A stretch of DNA of 64,000 bases from contig NZ_BJOG01000004.1 of the NCBI RefSeq assembly GCF_006540085.1, positions 1 through 64,000 of the forward strand, given 5' to 3'. This document shows, one piece after another, positions 9,939-19,664 of the stretch. A program made the position numbers and the translations under genes. Within the stretch, counting starts at the first letter, position 1. Each line of letters begins with the position of its first letter. The notes under the pieces are model-generated. The model was not told where the DNA came from and did not search any database. It worked only from the letters and a program-made list of their open reading frames with translations. Origin of the DNA: Microbacterium oxydans (GTDB lineage: Bacteria; Actinomycetota; Actinomycetes; Actinomycetales; Microbacteriaceae).

Positions 9939-10779
9939 CGAAGCACCCGTCGACCCGTCGCTCCAGGAGAGCGCAGACGAAGGAGCGTCCGCCGAAGCCA
10001 GCGGCTTCACGGTCTCGCTGTCGAACTTCGACGGCCCCTTCGACCTGTTGCTGAACCTCATCTCGAAGCACGAGATGGACATCACCGAGGTATCGCTGAG
10101 CGCGGTCACCAACGAGTTCATCGCGTACCTCGGCCAACTCGACGACGACGAGGACCTCGATCAGGCGTCCGAGTTCCTGGTCGTGGCCGCGACCTTGCTC
10201 GACATGAAGGTCGCCGGTCTTCTCCCTCAGGGCGAGCTGGTCGATGCCGAGGCGGTGGCTCTGCTCGAGGCGCGCGACCTGTTGTTCGCACGCCTGCTGC
10301 AGTATCGGGCCTTCAAGGAGGTCTCGACCTGGTTCGCCCGCTGTCTGCAGCGCGAGGACCGTCGTCACGTGCGCGCTGTCCGTCTGGAGGAGAAGCACCG
10401 ACGTCAGACGCCGGAGCTCGTGTGGTCCTTGAGCGTCGACGACTTCGCCGCTCTCGCCCTCCTGGCCTTCGCCCCGAAGGAGATCCCGCACGTCGGGCTC
10501 GATCACCTGCACGCGCCCCTGGTCAGCATCCGAGAGCAGGCGGCGATCGTGGTGACGCTGCTGCGCGGCACCGAGTCGGTGAGTTTCCGCGAACTCGTGG
10601 CCGGCGTGACCGAGCCGGGCATCGTCGTGGCACGGTTCATCTCGGTGCTGGAGCTCTACCGGCACGCGGCGCTGTCGTTCGAACAACTGGAACCGCTCGG
10701 CGAGCTGACGCTGCGCTGGGCAGCCGACTCCTGGTCGGATGAGACGCTGGCGACCCTGGGAGCCGACTATGACCGATGA
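9922..10779 (+). CDS. scpA: Segregation and condensation protein A (kleisin)
   Basis: This 285-residue kleisin bridges the SMC heads. The N-terminal part contains the family hallmark FDGPFDLLLNLISKHEMDI, and the C terminus ends in a winged-helix segment. The GTG at 9922 overlaps parA by 17 bases and is the last start before the conserved region. scpB follows with an 11-base overlap, so dosage of the two subunits is probably tied by coupling. Confidence 0.94.
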   Translation: MAPSPDEAPVDPSLQESADEGASAEASGFTVSLSNFDGPFDLLLNLISKHEMDITEVSLSAVTNEFIAYLGQLDDDEDLDQASEFLVVAATLLDMKVAGLLPQGELVDAEAVALLEARDLLFARLLQYRAFKEVSTWFARCLQREDRRHVRAVRLEEKHRRQTPELVWSLSVDDFAALALLAFAPKEIPHVGLDHLHAPLVSIREQAAIVVTLLRGTESVSFRELVAGVTEPGIVVARFISVLELYRHAALSFEQLEPLGELTLRWAADSWSDETLATLGADYDR

Positions 10780-11377
10780 TGTGACGGACGAGACGAACGC
10801 CGACCTGGCCGGTGCCGAGGAGATTCCTCTGACCGAGCGGATCGAGGCGATCCTCTTCATCGTGGATGAGCCGATCGGTCTCATCGCCCTGGCCGCCGCG
10901 GTCGGCTCGCCGGTTCCTGCCGTGCGCCAGACCCTGGAGATGCTGGTCGAGGACTACGACGGGCGCGGGAAGGGACCGCGACGCGGTTTCGAGCTTCGGG
11001 AGGTCGGCGGCGGGTGGCGTCTCTACGTCAGGGAAGAGCTCGACGACGTGGTGGCGGCATTCATCGGCGGTCAGGCTCCCGCACGTCTCTCGCAGGCCGC
11101 CCTGGAGACCCTTGCCGTCATCGCCTACAAGCAGCCGGTCACGCGCAGCCAGGTCGCCTCCATCCGCGCGGTGAACGTGGACTCCGTCGTCCGTACGCTC
11201 GTCGCTCGTGGACTGATCACCGAATTGTTCGCAGACTCCGAGACCGGTGCGATCAACTACGGCACCACCGACGCGCTCCTCCAGCATCTGGGCATCAACT
11301 CCCTCGACGAGCTGCCCCCGATCTCCCCGCTGCTCGACGATGGCGCAGACGGATTCGACGAAGGGACCATCCGATGA
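10769..11377 (+). CDS. scpB: Segregation and condensation protein B
   Basis: This 202-residue partner of ScpA in the SMC-ScpAB condensin has two winged-helix domains. The family sequence LSQAALETLAVIAYKQPVTR near residue 108 is clear. Start ATG 10769 lies within the end of scpA; the stop overlaps the rluB ATG (ATGA). Confidence 0.94.
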   Translation: MTDDVTDETNADLAGAEEIPLTERIEAILFIVDEPIGLIALAAAVGSPVPAVRQTLEMLVEDYDGRGKGPRRGFELREVGGGWRLYVREELDDVVAAFIGGQAPARLSQAALETLAVIAYKQPVTRSQVASIRAVNVDSVVRTLVARGLITELFADSETGAINYGTTDALLQHLGINSLDELPPISPLLDDGADGFDEGTIR

Positions 11378-12216
11378 CCGGCCACGACGCCTCGAACACC
11401 GCCTCGAACGCAGCCTCGAACACCGCCTCGAACGATTCCGGGGCTGCACCCGAAGGCGTGCGCCTGCAGAAGGTGCTCGCCGCTGCAGGAGTCGCTTCAC
11501 GCCGCGTGGTCGAGCAGTACATCACCGAAGGCCGCATCCGCGTCAACGGCATCGTGGTCTCCGAACTCGGGAGACGGATCGACCCGGAGAACGACCTCGT
11601 CGACGTTGACGGCACCGCCGTGCAGCTCGACGTCTCGAAGCGCTACGTCATGCTCAACAAGCCCACCGGTGTCGTGAGCAGCATGAAGGACGAGAATGGC
11701 CGCCCCGATCTGCGCCGGTTCACCGCCGACTACGAGGAGCGGCTGTACAACGTCGGACGGCTGGATGCCGAGACGAGCGGTCTGCTCATCCTGACCAACG
11801 ACGGCGCGCTCGCTCATGTGCTGGCGCACCCGTCGTTCGGCGTGACCAAGGTGTACATCGCGAAGGTCGAGGGAACGGTGCTGCCACAGACGATCTCGAA
11901 GCTCACCAAGGGCATCGAACTGGAGGACGGACCGATCGCCGCCGACAAGGCGCGGCTCCTGGACACCTCACGAGGGTCGAGCCTGGTGGAGTTGACACTG
12001 CACTCCGGTCGCAACCGCATCGTCCGTCGGATGCTCGCGGCCGTCGGCCACCCGGTCACGGAACTGGTCCGTCGACAGTTCGGTCCGCTCCACCTGGGAA
12101 CCCTCCCGGCCGGAAAGACGCGGGAACTGAGTAAAATCGAACTCGGCGCGCTTTTGACCCTGTCGCGCCGTGATTCCGGTGTCGCCGAGGCGCCAGGCGA
12201 GCAGGAGAGCGAATGA
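11374..12216 (+). CDS. rluB: RsuA/RluB-type rRNA pseudouridine synthase
   Basis: This 280-residue protein has an S4 RNA-binding domain (about 28-90) and a pseudouridine synthase domain with catalytic Asp131 in NVGRLDAETSGLLIL. RluB modifies 23S rRNA near the peptidyl transferase centre; position between scpB and cmk is conserved (Rv1711). The first 25 residues are an odd low-complexity stretch of ASNT-like units. It overlaps both neighbours by four bases. Confidence 0.92.
   Translation: MTGHDASNTASNAASNTASNDSGAAPEGVRLQKVLAAAGVASRRVVEQYITEGRIRVNGIVVSELGRRIDPENDLVDVDGTAVQLDVSKRYVMLNKPTGVVSSMKDENGRPDLRRFTADYEERLYNVGRLDAETSGLLILTNDGALAHVLAHPSFGVTKVYIAKVEGTVLPQTISKLTKGIELEDGPIAADKARLLDTSRGSSLVELTLHSGRNRIVRRMLAAVGHPVTELVRRQFGPLHLGTLPAGKTRELSKIELGALLTLSRRDSGVAEAPGEQESE
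11389..11436 (+). repeat. Four 12-bp tandem units at the rluB 5' end
   Basis: Four in-frame units of the GCCTCGAACACC type encode Ala-Ser-Asn-Thr/Ala/Asp. They make a flexible N-terminal extension outside the S4 domain. Confidence 0.85.
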
Positions 12217-13349
12217 CCGATACGACGAGTGCGCCCGCGGGGCGGAGAGCGGGCTTCGTCGCGCCGCGTCTCTCCGGGACCGTCCGCATCGTCGGCGCGG
12301 GCCTCCTCGGCGCGAGCATCGGTCATGCCCTCCGTGCGAAGGGCGTCGACGTGGTGCTGTCCGACGCCTCGCCGGCCCAACTGCGCCTCGCGGTCGACTA
12401 CGGCGCCGGCCGGATCGCGGCGGAGGACGACGCCCCCTCTCTCGTGGTGGTCGCCGTTCCGCCCGATGTCACGGCAGACGTGATCCAGGCCGAGCTCGAG
12501 CGGTTCCCGCAGGCGGTGGTCACCGATGTCGCCAGTGTGAAGCTCGAGCCGTTCCGCACTCTTCAGACGCGCGGCGTGGACCTCGCCCGCTACATCGGCT
12601 CGCATCCCCTCGCCGGCCGTGAGCGCGGTGGGGCGATCTCTGCTCGCGCTGACCTCTTCATCGGACGCCCCTGGGTCGTGTGCCGAGACGCGGAGACGAA
12701 AGCTTCCGATCTCGCGCTCGTCGAGGCCCTCGCCCTCGATGTGGGAGCGACGCCGCTCGAGATGACCCCGGAGGAGCACGACCGTTCTGTCGCGCTGATC
12801 TCGCATGTGCCGCAGGTGGTGGCGAGTCTGCTCGCCGGTCGCCTCGCAGAGGCCGAGGAAGGGGCGCTCCGTCTCGCGGGCCAGGGCGTCCGCGACACGA
12901 CGCGCATCGCTGCGTCGGCACCGGAACTCTGGGTGCAGATCCTCGGGGCGAACGCCGAACCGGTGGTCGAGATCCTCGATGCCCTCGCTTCCGACCTCGG
13001 TGAGATCTCCGACGCCCTGCGCGATCCGGCCGCCCCCGGCGCCCGCCGCACGGTAGCCGAGACCATCCGCCAGGGCAACGACGGGGTCGAGCGTCTTCCC
13101 GGCAAGCATGGACAGAACCAGCGCTTCGACACCCTCGTCGTCATGATCGACGACACCGCCGGGCAACTCGGGCGGCTCTTCGGCGAGCTGGGTGAACTCG
13201 GAGTCAACGTCGAGGACCTGCGCCTCGAGCATTCGCCGGGAGCGCAGTTCGGCCTCGCCGAGATCAGCGTCGACCCGGCGGCTCTGCACGGCGCGATCAC
13301 CGGGCTCCAGGAACGCGGCTGGCGTATCGCGGGGAGCACCAATGACTGA
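12213..13349 (+). CDS. tyrA: Prephenate dehydrogenase with C-terminal ACT-like domain
   Basis: This 378-residue enzyme oxidises prephenate to 4-hydroxyphenylpyruvate in tyrosine synthesis. [10 protein letters not shown] (28-37) is the NAD-binding loop; [17 protein letters not shown] is the conserved prephenate-site segment with its His. The final ~75 residues ([20 protein letters not shown] onward) look like an ACT domain, which in this family senses tyrosine. It overlaps rluB and cmk. Confidence 0.92.
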   Translation: MTDTTSAPAGRRAGFVAPRLSGTVRIVGAGLLGASIGHALRAKGVDVVLSDASPAQLRLAVDYGAGRIAAEDDAPSLVVVAVPPDVTADVIQAELERFPQAVVTDVASVKLEPFRTLQTRGVDLARYIGSHPLAGRERGGAISARADLFIGRPWVVCRDAETKASDLALVEALALDVGATPLEMTPEEHDRSVALISHVPQVVASLLAGRLAEAEEGALRLAGQGVRDTTRIAASAPELWVQILGANAEPVVEILDALASDLGEISDALRDPAAPGARRTVAETIRQGNDGVERLPGKHGQNQRFDTLVVMIDDTAGQLGRLFGELGELGVNVEDLRLEHSPGAQFGLAEISVDPAALHGAITGLQERGWRIAGSTND

Positions 13350-14061
13350 CATCTCATTCTCCGCCGCGGAGGCGCACGTGACCGACGCACAAAAGTTCAT
13401 CGCGATCGACGGCCCCGCCGGCTCCGGCAAGTCCAGCGTTTCCAAGGCTGTGGCGCGCAAGCTCGGCTTCGGGTACCTCGACACCGGGTCCGCCTACCGT
13501 GCGCTCGCTTGGCATGTGCTCGACCGCGGGGCCGACACGGACGACTCCGAGGCCGTCCTCGCTGCGGCGACCGACTTCCCCGTGCGACTGGGCCTCGACC
13601 CCGACGACCGCACGGTGCTCGTCGGAGACGTGGAGGTCACCGAGGCCATCCGCGACCCGCGAGTCTCCGGAGCGGTGAGCGGCGTGGCGCGCGTGCCCGA
13701 GGTGCGAGCACAGGTCAACGAGCTCTTCCGCCGGCTGGTAGCCGAGTCGTCGTATCCCGCCGTCGTGGTGGAGGGACGTGACATCACGACCGTGGTGGCA
13801 CCGGACGCCCCTGTACGGATCCTTCTCACCGCAGCCCCCGAAGTGCGGGCTGCGCGACGTGCCGGTGAACTCGCCGGCGAGAATGCGGCTGCTGTCGCCG
13901 CGGCATTGCACAAGCGCGATGCCTCAGACAGTGCCGTCGTCGACTTCCTGAACGCTGCAGAAGGCGTCGAGGTCGTCGATTCGACGGAGCTCGATTTCCC
14001 CCAGACCATCGACGCCGTCCTCACGGTGATCGAACGAATCCAAGGAGCACCCCGTGGCTGA
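13342..14061 (+). CDS. cmk: Cytidylate kinase
   Basis: This 239-residue CMP/dCMP kinase has P-loop GPAGSGKSS (24-32), the LDTGSAYRA substrate segment and [11 protein letters not shown]. The ATG at 13342 is eight bases inside tyrA. An alternative GTG 36 bases downstream would remove a nonconserved tail. The last bases overlap der, matching the cmk-engA pair common in actinobacteria. Confidence 0.95.
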   Translation: MTDISFSAAEAHVTDAQKFIAIDGPAGSGKSSVSKAVARKLGFGYLDTGSAYRALAWHVLDRGADTDDSEAVLAAATDFPVRLGLDPDDRTVLVGDVEVTEAIRDPRVSGAVSGVARVPEVRAQVNELFRRLVAESSYPAVVVEGRDITTVVAPDAPVRILLTAAPEVRAARRAGELAGENAAAVAAALHKRDASDSAVVDFLNAAEGVEVVDSTELDFPQTIDAVLTVIERIQGAPRG

Positions 14062-15574
14062 CGACGAATACGAAGGCGGCCCCGACCAGCTCGCCGAGAA
14101 GATGGACCAGCTCGACGAGCATCTCGCCGAGCAGCGTGCGGAGACCCTCCGCGCCGGCCTCTCCGACTACGAGCTCGACGACGAGGACGCGGAGCTCCTC
14201 GCGGGCATCACGCTCGGCGAGGACGGCATCCACTACAGTCCCGCACTTCCCGTGGTGGCGATCGTCGGACGGCCGAACGTGGGCAAGTCCGCGCTCGTGA
14301 ACCGCATCCTCGGTCGCCGTGAGGCCGTCGTGGAGGACACCCCCGGTGTGACCCGCGACCGCGTGACGTACAAGGCGGAGTGGGGAGACCGTCGCTTCTC
14401 GCTCGTCGACACCGGCGGGTGGGAGCCGGACGCCCGCGGCATCGACCGCTCTGTCGCGATGCAGGCGGAGGTGGCGATCGACCTCGCCGACCTGGTGCTG
14501 TTCGTCGTCGACGCCATGGTGGGTGCGACCTCCACCGATGAGCACGTGGTGAAGCTGCTGCGCAAGAGCGGCAAGCCCGTGTTCCTGGTCGCCAACAAGA
14601 TCGATGACGCCCGGCAGGAGCCGGAGACCGCAGCTCTGTGGAGCCTCGGTCTCGGCGAACCGCACCCGGTGTCCGCCATCCACGGACGCGGTGTCGCCGA
14701 TCTGCTCGACGCCGTGATGAAGAAGCTTCCCGAGGTCTCGGCGGTCGCCAAGCAGGAGATCGGCGGACCCCGCCGGGTCGCCATCCTCGGTCGCCCGAAC
14801 GTCGGCAAGTCGTCGCTGCTGAACAAGGCGGCCGGCGAGGAGCGCGTGGTCGTCAACGATCTCGCCGGCACCACGCGCGATCCGGTCGACGAGGTCGTGG
14901 AGCTGGGCGGCAAGATGTGGCGTCTGGTCGACACCGCCGGCATCCGTCGTCGCGTGCACATGGCGCAGGGCGCGGACTTCTATGCGTCGCTGCGCACCTC
15001 CGCTGCGCTGGAGAAGGCGGAGGTCGCCGTCGTCGTGCTCGACGTCTCCGAGTCGATCAGCGAGCAGGACGTGCGCATCATCGACCTGGTGCTGGAGTCG
15101 GGTCGTGCACTGGTCCTCGCGTTCAACAAGTGGGACCGCCTCAACGACGACGACCTCGAGAACGCCGATCGCCGTCGCTACCTCGAGCGGGAGATCGAGC
15201 AGGACCTCGCACACGTCGCCTGGGCCCCGCGCGTGAACATCTCCGCGAAGACCGGGCGTCACCTCGACAAGCTCGTTCCCGCCTTGGAGACCGCGCTGGA
15301 GAACTGGGACCGTCGTATTCCGACGGGCAAGTTCAACGCGTTCCTCGCGGAACTCGTGGCCGAGCACCCGCACCCGCTGCGTGGAGGCAAGCAGCCGCGC
15401 ATCCTGTTCGGTACGCAGGCATCGACGCGCCCGCCGACGTTCGTGCTGTTCACGACCGGTTTCCTCGACCCCGGGTACCGCCGGTTCATCCAGCGGCGTC
15501 TGCGCGAGCTCTACTCGTTCGAGGGCACGCCGATCGTGATCAACATGCGCGTGCGCGAGAAGCGTCAGCGCTGA
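14054..15574 (+). CDS. der: Ribosome-assembly GTPase Der (EngA)
   Basis: This 506-residue GTPase has two tandem G domains, each with GRPNVGKS (first at 72-79, second near 246), [16 protein letters not shown] switch sequences, NKID and NKWD guanine motifs, and a C-terminal KH-like domain. It acts in 50S subunit maturation. The ~60-residue acidic N-terminal extension is typical of actinobacterial Der. GTG start overlaps cmk by eight bases, preceded by AAGGAGCACC. Confidence 0.96.
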   Translation: MADDEYEGGPDQLAEKMDQLDEHLAEQRAETLRAGLSDYELDDEDAELLAGITLGEDGIHYSPALPVVAIVGRPNVGKSALVNRILGRREAVVEDTPGVTRDRVTYKAEWGDRRFSLVDTGGWEPDARGIDRSVAMQAEVAIDLADLVLFVVDAMVGATSTDEHVVKLLRKSGKPVFLVANKIDDARQEPETAALWSLGLGEPHPVSAIHGRGVADLLDAVMKKLPEVSAVAKQEIGGPRRVAILGRPNVGKSSLLNKAAGEERVVVNDLAGTTRDPVDEVVELGGKMWRLVDTAGIRRRVHMAQGADFYASLRTSAALEKAEVAVVVLDVSESISEQDVRIIDLVLESGRALVLAFNKWDRLNDDDLENADRRRYLEREIEQDLAHVAWAPRVNISAKTGRHLDKLVPALETALENWDRRIPTGKFNAFLAELVAEHPHPLRGGKQPRILFGTQASTRPPTFVLFTTGFLDPGYRRFIQRRLRELYSFEGTPIVINMRVREKRQR

Positions 15575-15635
15575 TCTGTTCCGGCGCATGTCGCGCCGTG
15601 GTGCCGTCGCCCCGATGCTGTGAAAGGCTGAGTGT

Positions 15636-16541
15636 GTGACTGTCGTACCTCCTGCTTCCGGTGAGCCGCGTCGCCCCGAGGGGCCGCGGAATCCCGGCGA
15701 TGCCTGGGTGATCTCGGAGTCGGGGGAGAAGTACTGGGGGCGCTTCGGCGCCGCCGGTCTTCTCGCCTACGATCCCGCGCGCGGGATCCTGCTGCAGCAC
15801 CGCGTCTCCTGGAGCCACTTCGGGGGGACGTGGGGGCTTCCCGGCGGGGCGCTGCACGAGGGGGAGAGCGCGATCGACGGAGCCGTCCGCGAAGCCCAGG
15901 AAGAGGCCGGCGTGCCCGACGGTGCTGTGCGCGCCCGGTTCACGAGCGTGCTCGACCTCGGGATCTGGTCGTACACGACCGTCATCGCCGACGTGCAGGT
16001 GCCGTTCGAGCCGGTGATCAGCGACCCCGAGAGCGTCGCCCTGGAATGGGTGCCGGTGGATGAGGTCGACGCCCGCCCTTTGCACCCGGGGTTCGGGGCG
16101 TCGTGGCCTGCGCTGCGGGCGCTGCTCGGGACGCGTCCTGCGATCGTGGTGGATGCGGCGAACGTCGTCGGTTCGGTCCCGGACGGCTGGTGGAAGGACC
16201 GTGCCGGAGCGGCGGCTCGACTTCGCAGCCGTCTCGAACGCTTGGCTGTTCCCGCCGAGGAGCTGGAGCTCGGGGGAGATGTGTGGTTCCCCGAGGTCTC
16301 GCTGGTGGTCGAGGGACAGGCGCGAGGCATCCCCGACGAACCGGGACCCGTCCGCCTGGTACGTGCCGAGGCGGAGGGCGACGACGCGATCGTCGCTGAG
16401 ATCGAGCGTCGGGTCGCGCGCGAGGAATCCGTCGTCGCCGTCACCAGCGACCGCGGCCTTCGGGAACGGGCCGATTACGCGGGCGCCGCGCACATCAGGT
16501 CGGCGGGATGGCTGCTCGAGTTGCTCGACGCGCAGGGCTGA
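15636..16541 (+). CDS. Nudix hydrolase fused to an NYN/PIN-like domain
   Basis: This 301-residue protein joins two domains. Residues ~35-155 are a Nudix domain with a perfect box in GGALHEGESAIDGAVREAQE and the following EAGV. Residues ~165-300 look like an NYN-type PIN nuclease: VVDAANVVGS, EGDDAIV and TSDRGLRERA supply the three acidic positions such nucleases use for metal. A combined role in cleaning or decapping modified nucleotides/RNA ends is suggested by the fusion but not known. AAAGG before the GTG at 15636 is the likely ribosome site. It converges with the HNH gene across 51 bases. Confidence 0.8.
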   Translation: MTVVPPASGEPRRPEGPRNPGDAWVISESGEKYWGRFGAAGLLAYDPARGILLQHRVSWSHFGGTWGLPGGALHEGESAIDGAVREAQEEAGVPDGAVRARFTSVLDLGIWSYTTVIADVQVPFEPVISDPESVALEWVPVDEVDARPLHPGFGASWPALRALLGTRPAIVVDAANVVGSVPDGWWKDRAGAAARLRSRLERLAVPAEELELGGDVWFPEVSLVVEGQARGIPDEPGPVRLVRAEAEGDDAIVAEIERRVAREESVVAVTSDRGLRERADYAGAAHIRSAGWLLELLDAQG

Positions 16542-16592
16542 CGTCGAGTCCCTGCGTCGCGGTCCGGTCACCGTCGACCCGGCAGCCCGGCG

Positions 16593-18020
16593 TCAGACGA
16601 ACATCACCCTTCGAGGGGGCGAATCGGCGTAGTCCCGGCCCAGTGGGCTGTGCCAGGTGACGCTGCCGTCTTTCTCCTGCTGAGCGGTCCACCGATGCGC
16701 CTCCGGAATGTCCGGGTGCTTGAGCGTGTGGTGATTCCGGCAGAAGTGCGCGAGATTGTCGAGCGCGGTCGTGCCGCCCTTCGCATGATCGTGGTTGTGG
16801 TCGATCTCGCAGCGGTGCACCGGCATCCGGCATCCCGGGAACCGGCAGTGTCGGTCGCGCGCGCGGAGGAAACGCCGCATGCCCTCGGTCGGCGTATAGG
16901 TGTCGGTCTCCACGACCATGCCGGACGGGTCGAGGAACAGGCGGCTCCAGCCCGTGTTGCGCGCTGCGAGCTCGCGCGCGACGTCGGGGTGCAGCGCTCC
17001 GTGCCCGTCGAGCTCCGCCGGGTCGTCGTCAGCGCCGGTGAGGGTGCTGGCCGCGATCGTCACCTGCACGCGGGCCTGGATGCCGTCGAGGCCGTCCCCG
17101 TGTGCGGCGCTCGGGTCTGCCGTGAGGAGCAGATCAGCGAAGAGGTCGGCCTGGGTCTGTGCCCACGTACGGGTGTCCGCCGGGAAGCGCACGACGTCGG
17201 GGTCGGTCGTGAACGTGCTCTCGTCGATGCCACGGATCACACGGTCATCGAGGAGGTCGAACACCGGATCGTCGAGGGAGATGTCCTCGGGGCTGATGCC
17301 CTCACGCCCGTCGTCGAACCACCAGGGCGGAGGAACGACATCGCGGTCATCGCGGGCGCGTACGACCGCTCGTGTCATCTGATTCAGTCGGTCGGCGATG
17401 GCGGTGGCGATCCACTCGGGCAGCACGGCGGTGAGCAGCGCGAGCCCGTCGTCGAGCGACTTCACCGTCACGCACCGTTCCTCGGCCACACGTCGGTGTC
17501 TGTCGACGAGCGTCTCGCCGACGAGGGCGGCGACGACCTGTCGAGCGTGCGCCTTGGTGCGCGCTGCGGTGTCCTGCTCGGCGACCACCAGCACCGCCGT
17601 CTCGAACAGCTCCATGACTGCCGGATCGATCTTGCGGTTGCGGATGGCCTCGGCCACGATGGCGCTGGCCCTGGCGATCTCGCGAACGTGTCCAGCGCTG
17701 ACAGTGCCGCGCGAGAACGAAGCGCGGGTCGCGGGGAGATGACCGACCAGTGCCTGGGCGTCTGCGAAGGCGAACTCCATGGACCCCTTCGGCAGACGGC
17801 CGGCAGCCGAGAACTCCGCGACCATCGACCGGTAGATCGCATCGCGGTGGAACGGGCTCGAGGCGACATCGGCATCGTGGATGGCGATCTGCTCCGTGAG
17901 CAACTCGGCTGCCTCGGCCTCGAGTGCGGCGATGCGGCGACGGGTCGCGACCCAGGCGTCGAGAACTCGACGACGTTCTTCGAGATCGAGGTCGAGGTCG
18001 GGTTTCTTATCGTTCGCCAT
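16593..18020 (-). CDS. DUF222/13E12-type HNH endonuclease domain protein
   Basis: This 475-residue protein has a long helical DUF222 region and a C-terminal HNH domain: CRFPGC, EIDHNHDHAKGG and CRNHHTLKH provide the zinc cysteines and catalytic histidines. Such genes occur in many dispersed copies in actinobacteria (13E12 family) and their role is unsettled. Frame and active-site residues are intact. A -10 hexamer just before the ATG suggests a leaderless transcript. Confidence 0.88.
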   Translation of the reverse strand: MANDKKPDLDLDLEERRRVLDAWVATRRRIAALEAEAAELLTEQIAIHDADVASSPFHRDAIYRSMVAEFSAAGRLPKGSMEFAFADAQALVGHLPATRASFSRGTVSAGHVREIARASAIVAEAIRNRKIDPAVMELFETAVLVVAEQDTAARTKAHARQVVAALVGETLVDRHRRVAEERCVTVKSLDDGLALLTAVLPEWIATAIADRLNQMTRAVVRARDDRDVVPPPWWFDDGREGISPEDISLDDPVFDLLDDRVIRGIDESTFTTDPDVVRFPADTRTWAQTQADLFADLLLTADPSAAHGDGLDGIQARVQVTIAASTLTGADDDPAELDGHGALHPDVARELAARNTGWSRLFLDPSGMVVETDTYTPTEGMRRFLRARDRHCRFPGCRMPVHRCEIDHNHDHAKGGTTALDNLAHFCRNHHTLKHPDIPEAHRWTAQQEKDGSVTWHSPLGRDYADSPPRRVMFV

Positions 18021-18026
18021 GCACTC

Positions 18027-18032
18027 AGTTTA
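18027..18032 (-). promoter_or_regulatory. -10 element of the HNH gene
   Basis: On the minus strand TAAACT ends six bases before the ATG at 18020; TTCTCG about 17 bases further upstream could be a weak -35. A leaderless start is inferred. Confidence 0.45.
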
Positions 18033-18082
18033 GAACAAAGCTTCGAAAGCGAGAAGGTGCGGCCACGATGCATGCCGAGATA

Positions 18083-18454
18083 TCAGCTCGGGAGATGATC
18101 GTTGCGGCCGCGCAACCGATCGATGTCGCGTCGTTCGCGTTTGGTCGGTCGCCCCGCTCCGCGGTCGCGCACGCCCAGTGCTGCCTGAGGCTCTCGTTCG
18201 GGCGTCCGGTCGTCGTAGGCGAGAGCGGCGACGGGAGCGCCGACACGCTTGACGAGCAGCTGGCGGACGAAGAGGATTCGATCGAACCCGGCGATCCTGA
18301 TGCGGACCTCGTCGCCCACCCGGATCTGCTGCGCGGCCTTCACCCTGTCTCCGTTCACGCGTACATGCCCCGCGCGGCATGCCGTCGTCGCCGCCGAGCG
18401 CGTCTTGTAGACACGGATAGCCCAGAGCCAGCTGTCGATGCGTGCGGCATCCAT
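18083..18454 (-). CDS. S4-domain RNA-binding protein (Hsp15/YrfH-like)
   Basis: This 123-residue protein has an S4 domain at residues 1-60 (RIDSWLWAIRVYKTRSAATT, then GHVRVNG and VKAAQQIRVGD) and a basic tail KRERRDIDRLRGR. Hsp15 binds stalled 50S subunits with attached peptidyl-tRNA in E. coli, so ribosome rescue is possible. The start ATG overlaps the stop of the upstream YhhN gene (ATGA), which rules out the much longer open frame in the same phase. Confidence 0.88.
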   Translation of the reverse strand: MDAARIDSWLWAIRVYKTRSAATTACRAGHVRVNGDRVKAAQQIRVGDEVRIRIAGFDRILFVRQLLVKRVGAPVAALAYDDRTPEREPQAALGVRDRGAGRPTKRERRDIDRLRGRNDHLPS

Positions 18455-19179
18455 CAGGAACTGCTCTTCCTCAGTGCCACGAGAGCGCCGGCGACGATCA
18501 GTCCCTGCCCGATCGTGTAGGTGAGCATCACGGCGGGGCTGCTCCAGGGCGGCAGGGAATCGGGGAGGAAGAGTCGGAAAGCGAGGATCGTGTCGCTCGC
18601 GAGGAAGAACGACCCTCCGACGGCGATGACGGGATGGCAGCGCGCGGAGAAGGCGGCGGTCCCCGCGAGCACCAGTCCGTAGAGAGCGACGGCGACGAGA
18701 AGGCCACCGGTGTGCGGACCGAGCACGGCGATCATGGCGACCCACCAGCCGGCGTACACGAGAGCCCACCAGGGCATGCGCCGGGTCGACAGGTGACGTG
18801 CGAAGAGCAGGATGTAGGCCACGTGGGCGATGCCGAAGAACAGCAGCATCAGGGGCAGTTCGGGGCCGCCGGGGAGGAATGTCCCGGCTCCGTCGCCGAG
18901 CCAGGAGAAGAACACGGCGGCAAGCAGCAGGATCAGCGCGGAGCGCGGAACGAGGCGTCGCGCAGAGACCACGACCGGAACAGCCAGCAGCGGCATCAGG
19001 AGCAGTTTGGTAGGCGCGGCGAGCGGGCTGTCGACCGCCAGCAGGACGACGTGGAGGAGAGACACGACGGTGTAGGGGAGGAACGCGGAGGCGAAGAGCA
19101 CGCGGCGCCGCTGGAGCTCGTCGTCGTGTCGCGGCACCGACGGGGCCTGCGACCCGTCCCTCATGGCGCTGCTGTTCAC
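18454..19179 (-). CDS. YhhN family membrane protein, putative lysoplasmalogenase
   Basis: This 241-residue membrane protein has about seven or eight hydrophobic helices. The motifs FSWLGDGAG and ASDTILAFRLF carry the conserved acidic residues of the YhhN/TMEM86 family, which hydrolyses the vinyl-ether bond of lysoplasmalogens in animals; substrate in actinobacteria is uncertain. It overlaps the genes on both sides by four bases or fewer, forming a three-gene minus-strand operon. Confidence 0.85.
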   Translation of the reverse strand: MNSSAMRDGSQAPSVPRHDDELQRRRVLFASAFLPYTVVSLLHVVLLAVDSPLAAPTKLLLMPLLAVPVVVSARRLVPRSALILLLAAVFFSWLGDGAGTFLPGGPELPLMLLFFGIAHVAYILLFARHLSTRRMPWWALVYAGWWVAMIAVLGPHTGGLLVAVALYGLVLAGTAAFSARCHPVIAVGGSFFLASDTILAFRLFLPDSLPPWSSPAVMLTYTIGQGLIVAGALVALRKSSS

Positions 19180-19631
19180 GATTCGACGGTGACCTCGACG
19201 ACGCTGTCGTCGACACCGAGATGCACAGCCGGCCAGTATCCCTCGGGGAAGTGCTCGCCGCAGCCGTCGGTCAGATGGAGAACGACCGTGCCGTCGGCGG
19301 CCGCTTCGATGGCCTCGACGGCGAGGTCTGTGCTGGCCTCGTCGAGCTCGAGACTTCCCGGTTCGCCCGCGCTGAACTTCGTGACGACGGCATCCGTGGC
19401 GATGCGTCGCACGATGTCGAGTCGCTTCACCGTGTCCCGCAGTCGGGGGAGCAGAGGTTCGACCTCGTCAGGGGCCGAGCCTTCCATCATCAGCTCGAGG
19501 TCGGTGCCGTGGACCGAGATCGAGCCGACGAACCAATCGTGTGTCAGCACCGTCCCATCGGTGAGCTCCGAGCGTGCGCGCGTGAACGTGCCGAGCTCGG
19601 GATCGTCGATGGTCGGAGTCTCGTTGCTCAT
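19176..19631 (-). CDS. Conserved 151-aa protein, DUF2262-like
   Basis: The protein is soluble, acidic, without cysteines near a motif except one in TDGCGEHFPEGYWPAVHLG. The alternation of strands and the LGTFTRARSELTDGTV opening remind me of DUF2262 proteins, but I cannot verify this. It has no signal peptide. It leads the operon with the YhhN and S4 genes, whose starts overlap in turn. Confidence 0.65.
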   Translation of the reverse strand: MSNETPTIDDPELGTFTRARSELTDGTVLTHDWFVGSISVHGTDLELMMEGSAPDEVEPLLPRLRDTVKRLDIVRRIATDAVVTKFSAGEPGSLELDEASTDLAVEAIEAAADGTVVLHLTDGCGEHFPEGYWPAVHLGVDDSVVEVTVES

Positions 19632-19664
19632 GACTTCACGCTAGCGGCTTCTCATCGGTTGCGA

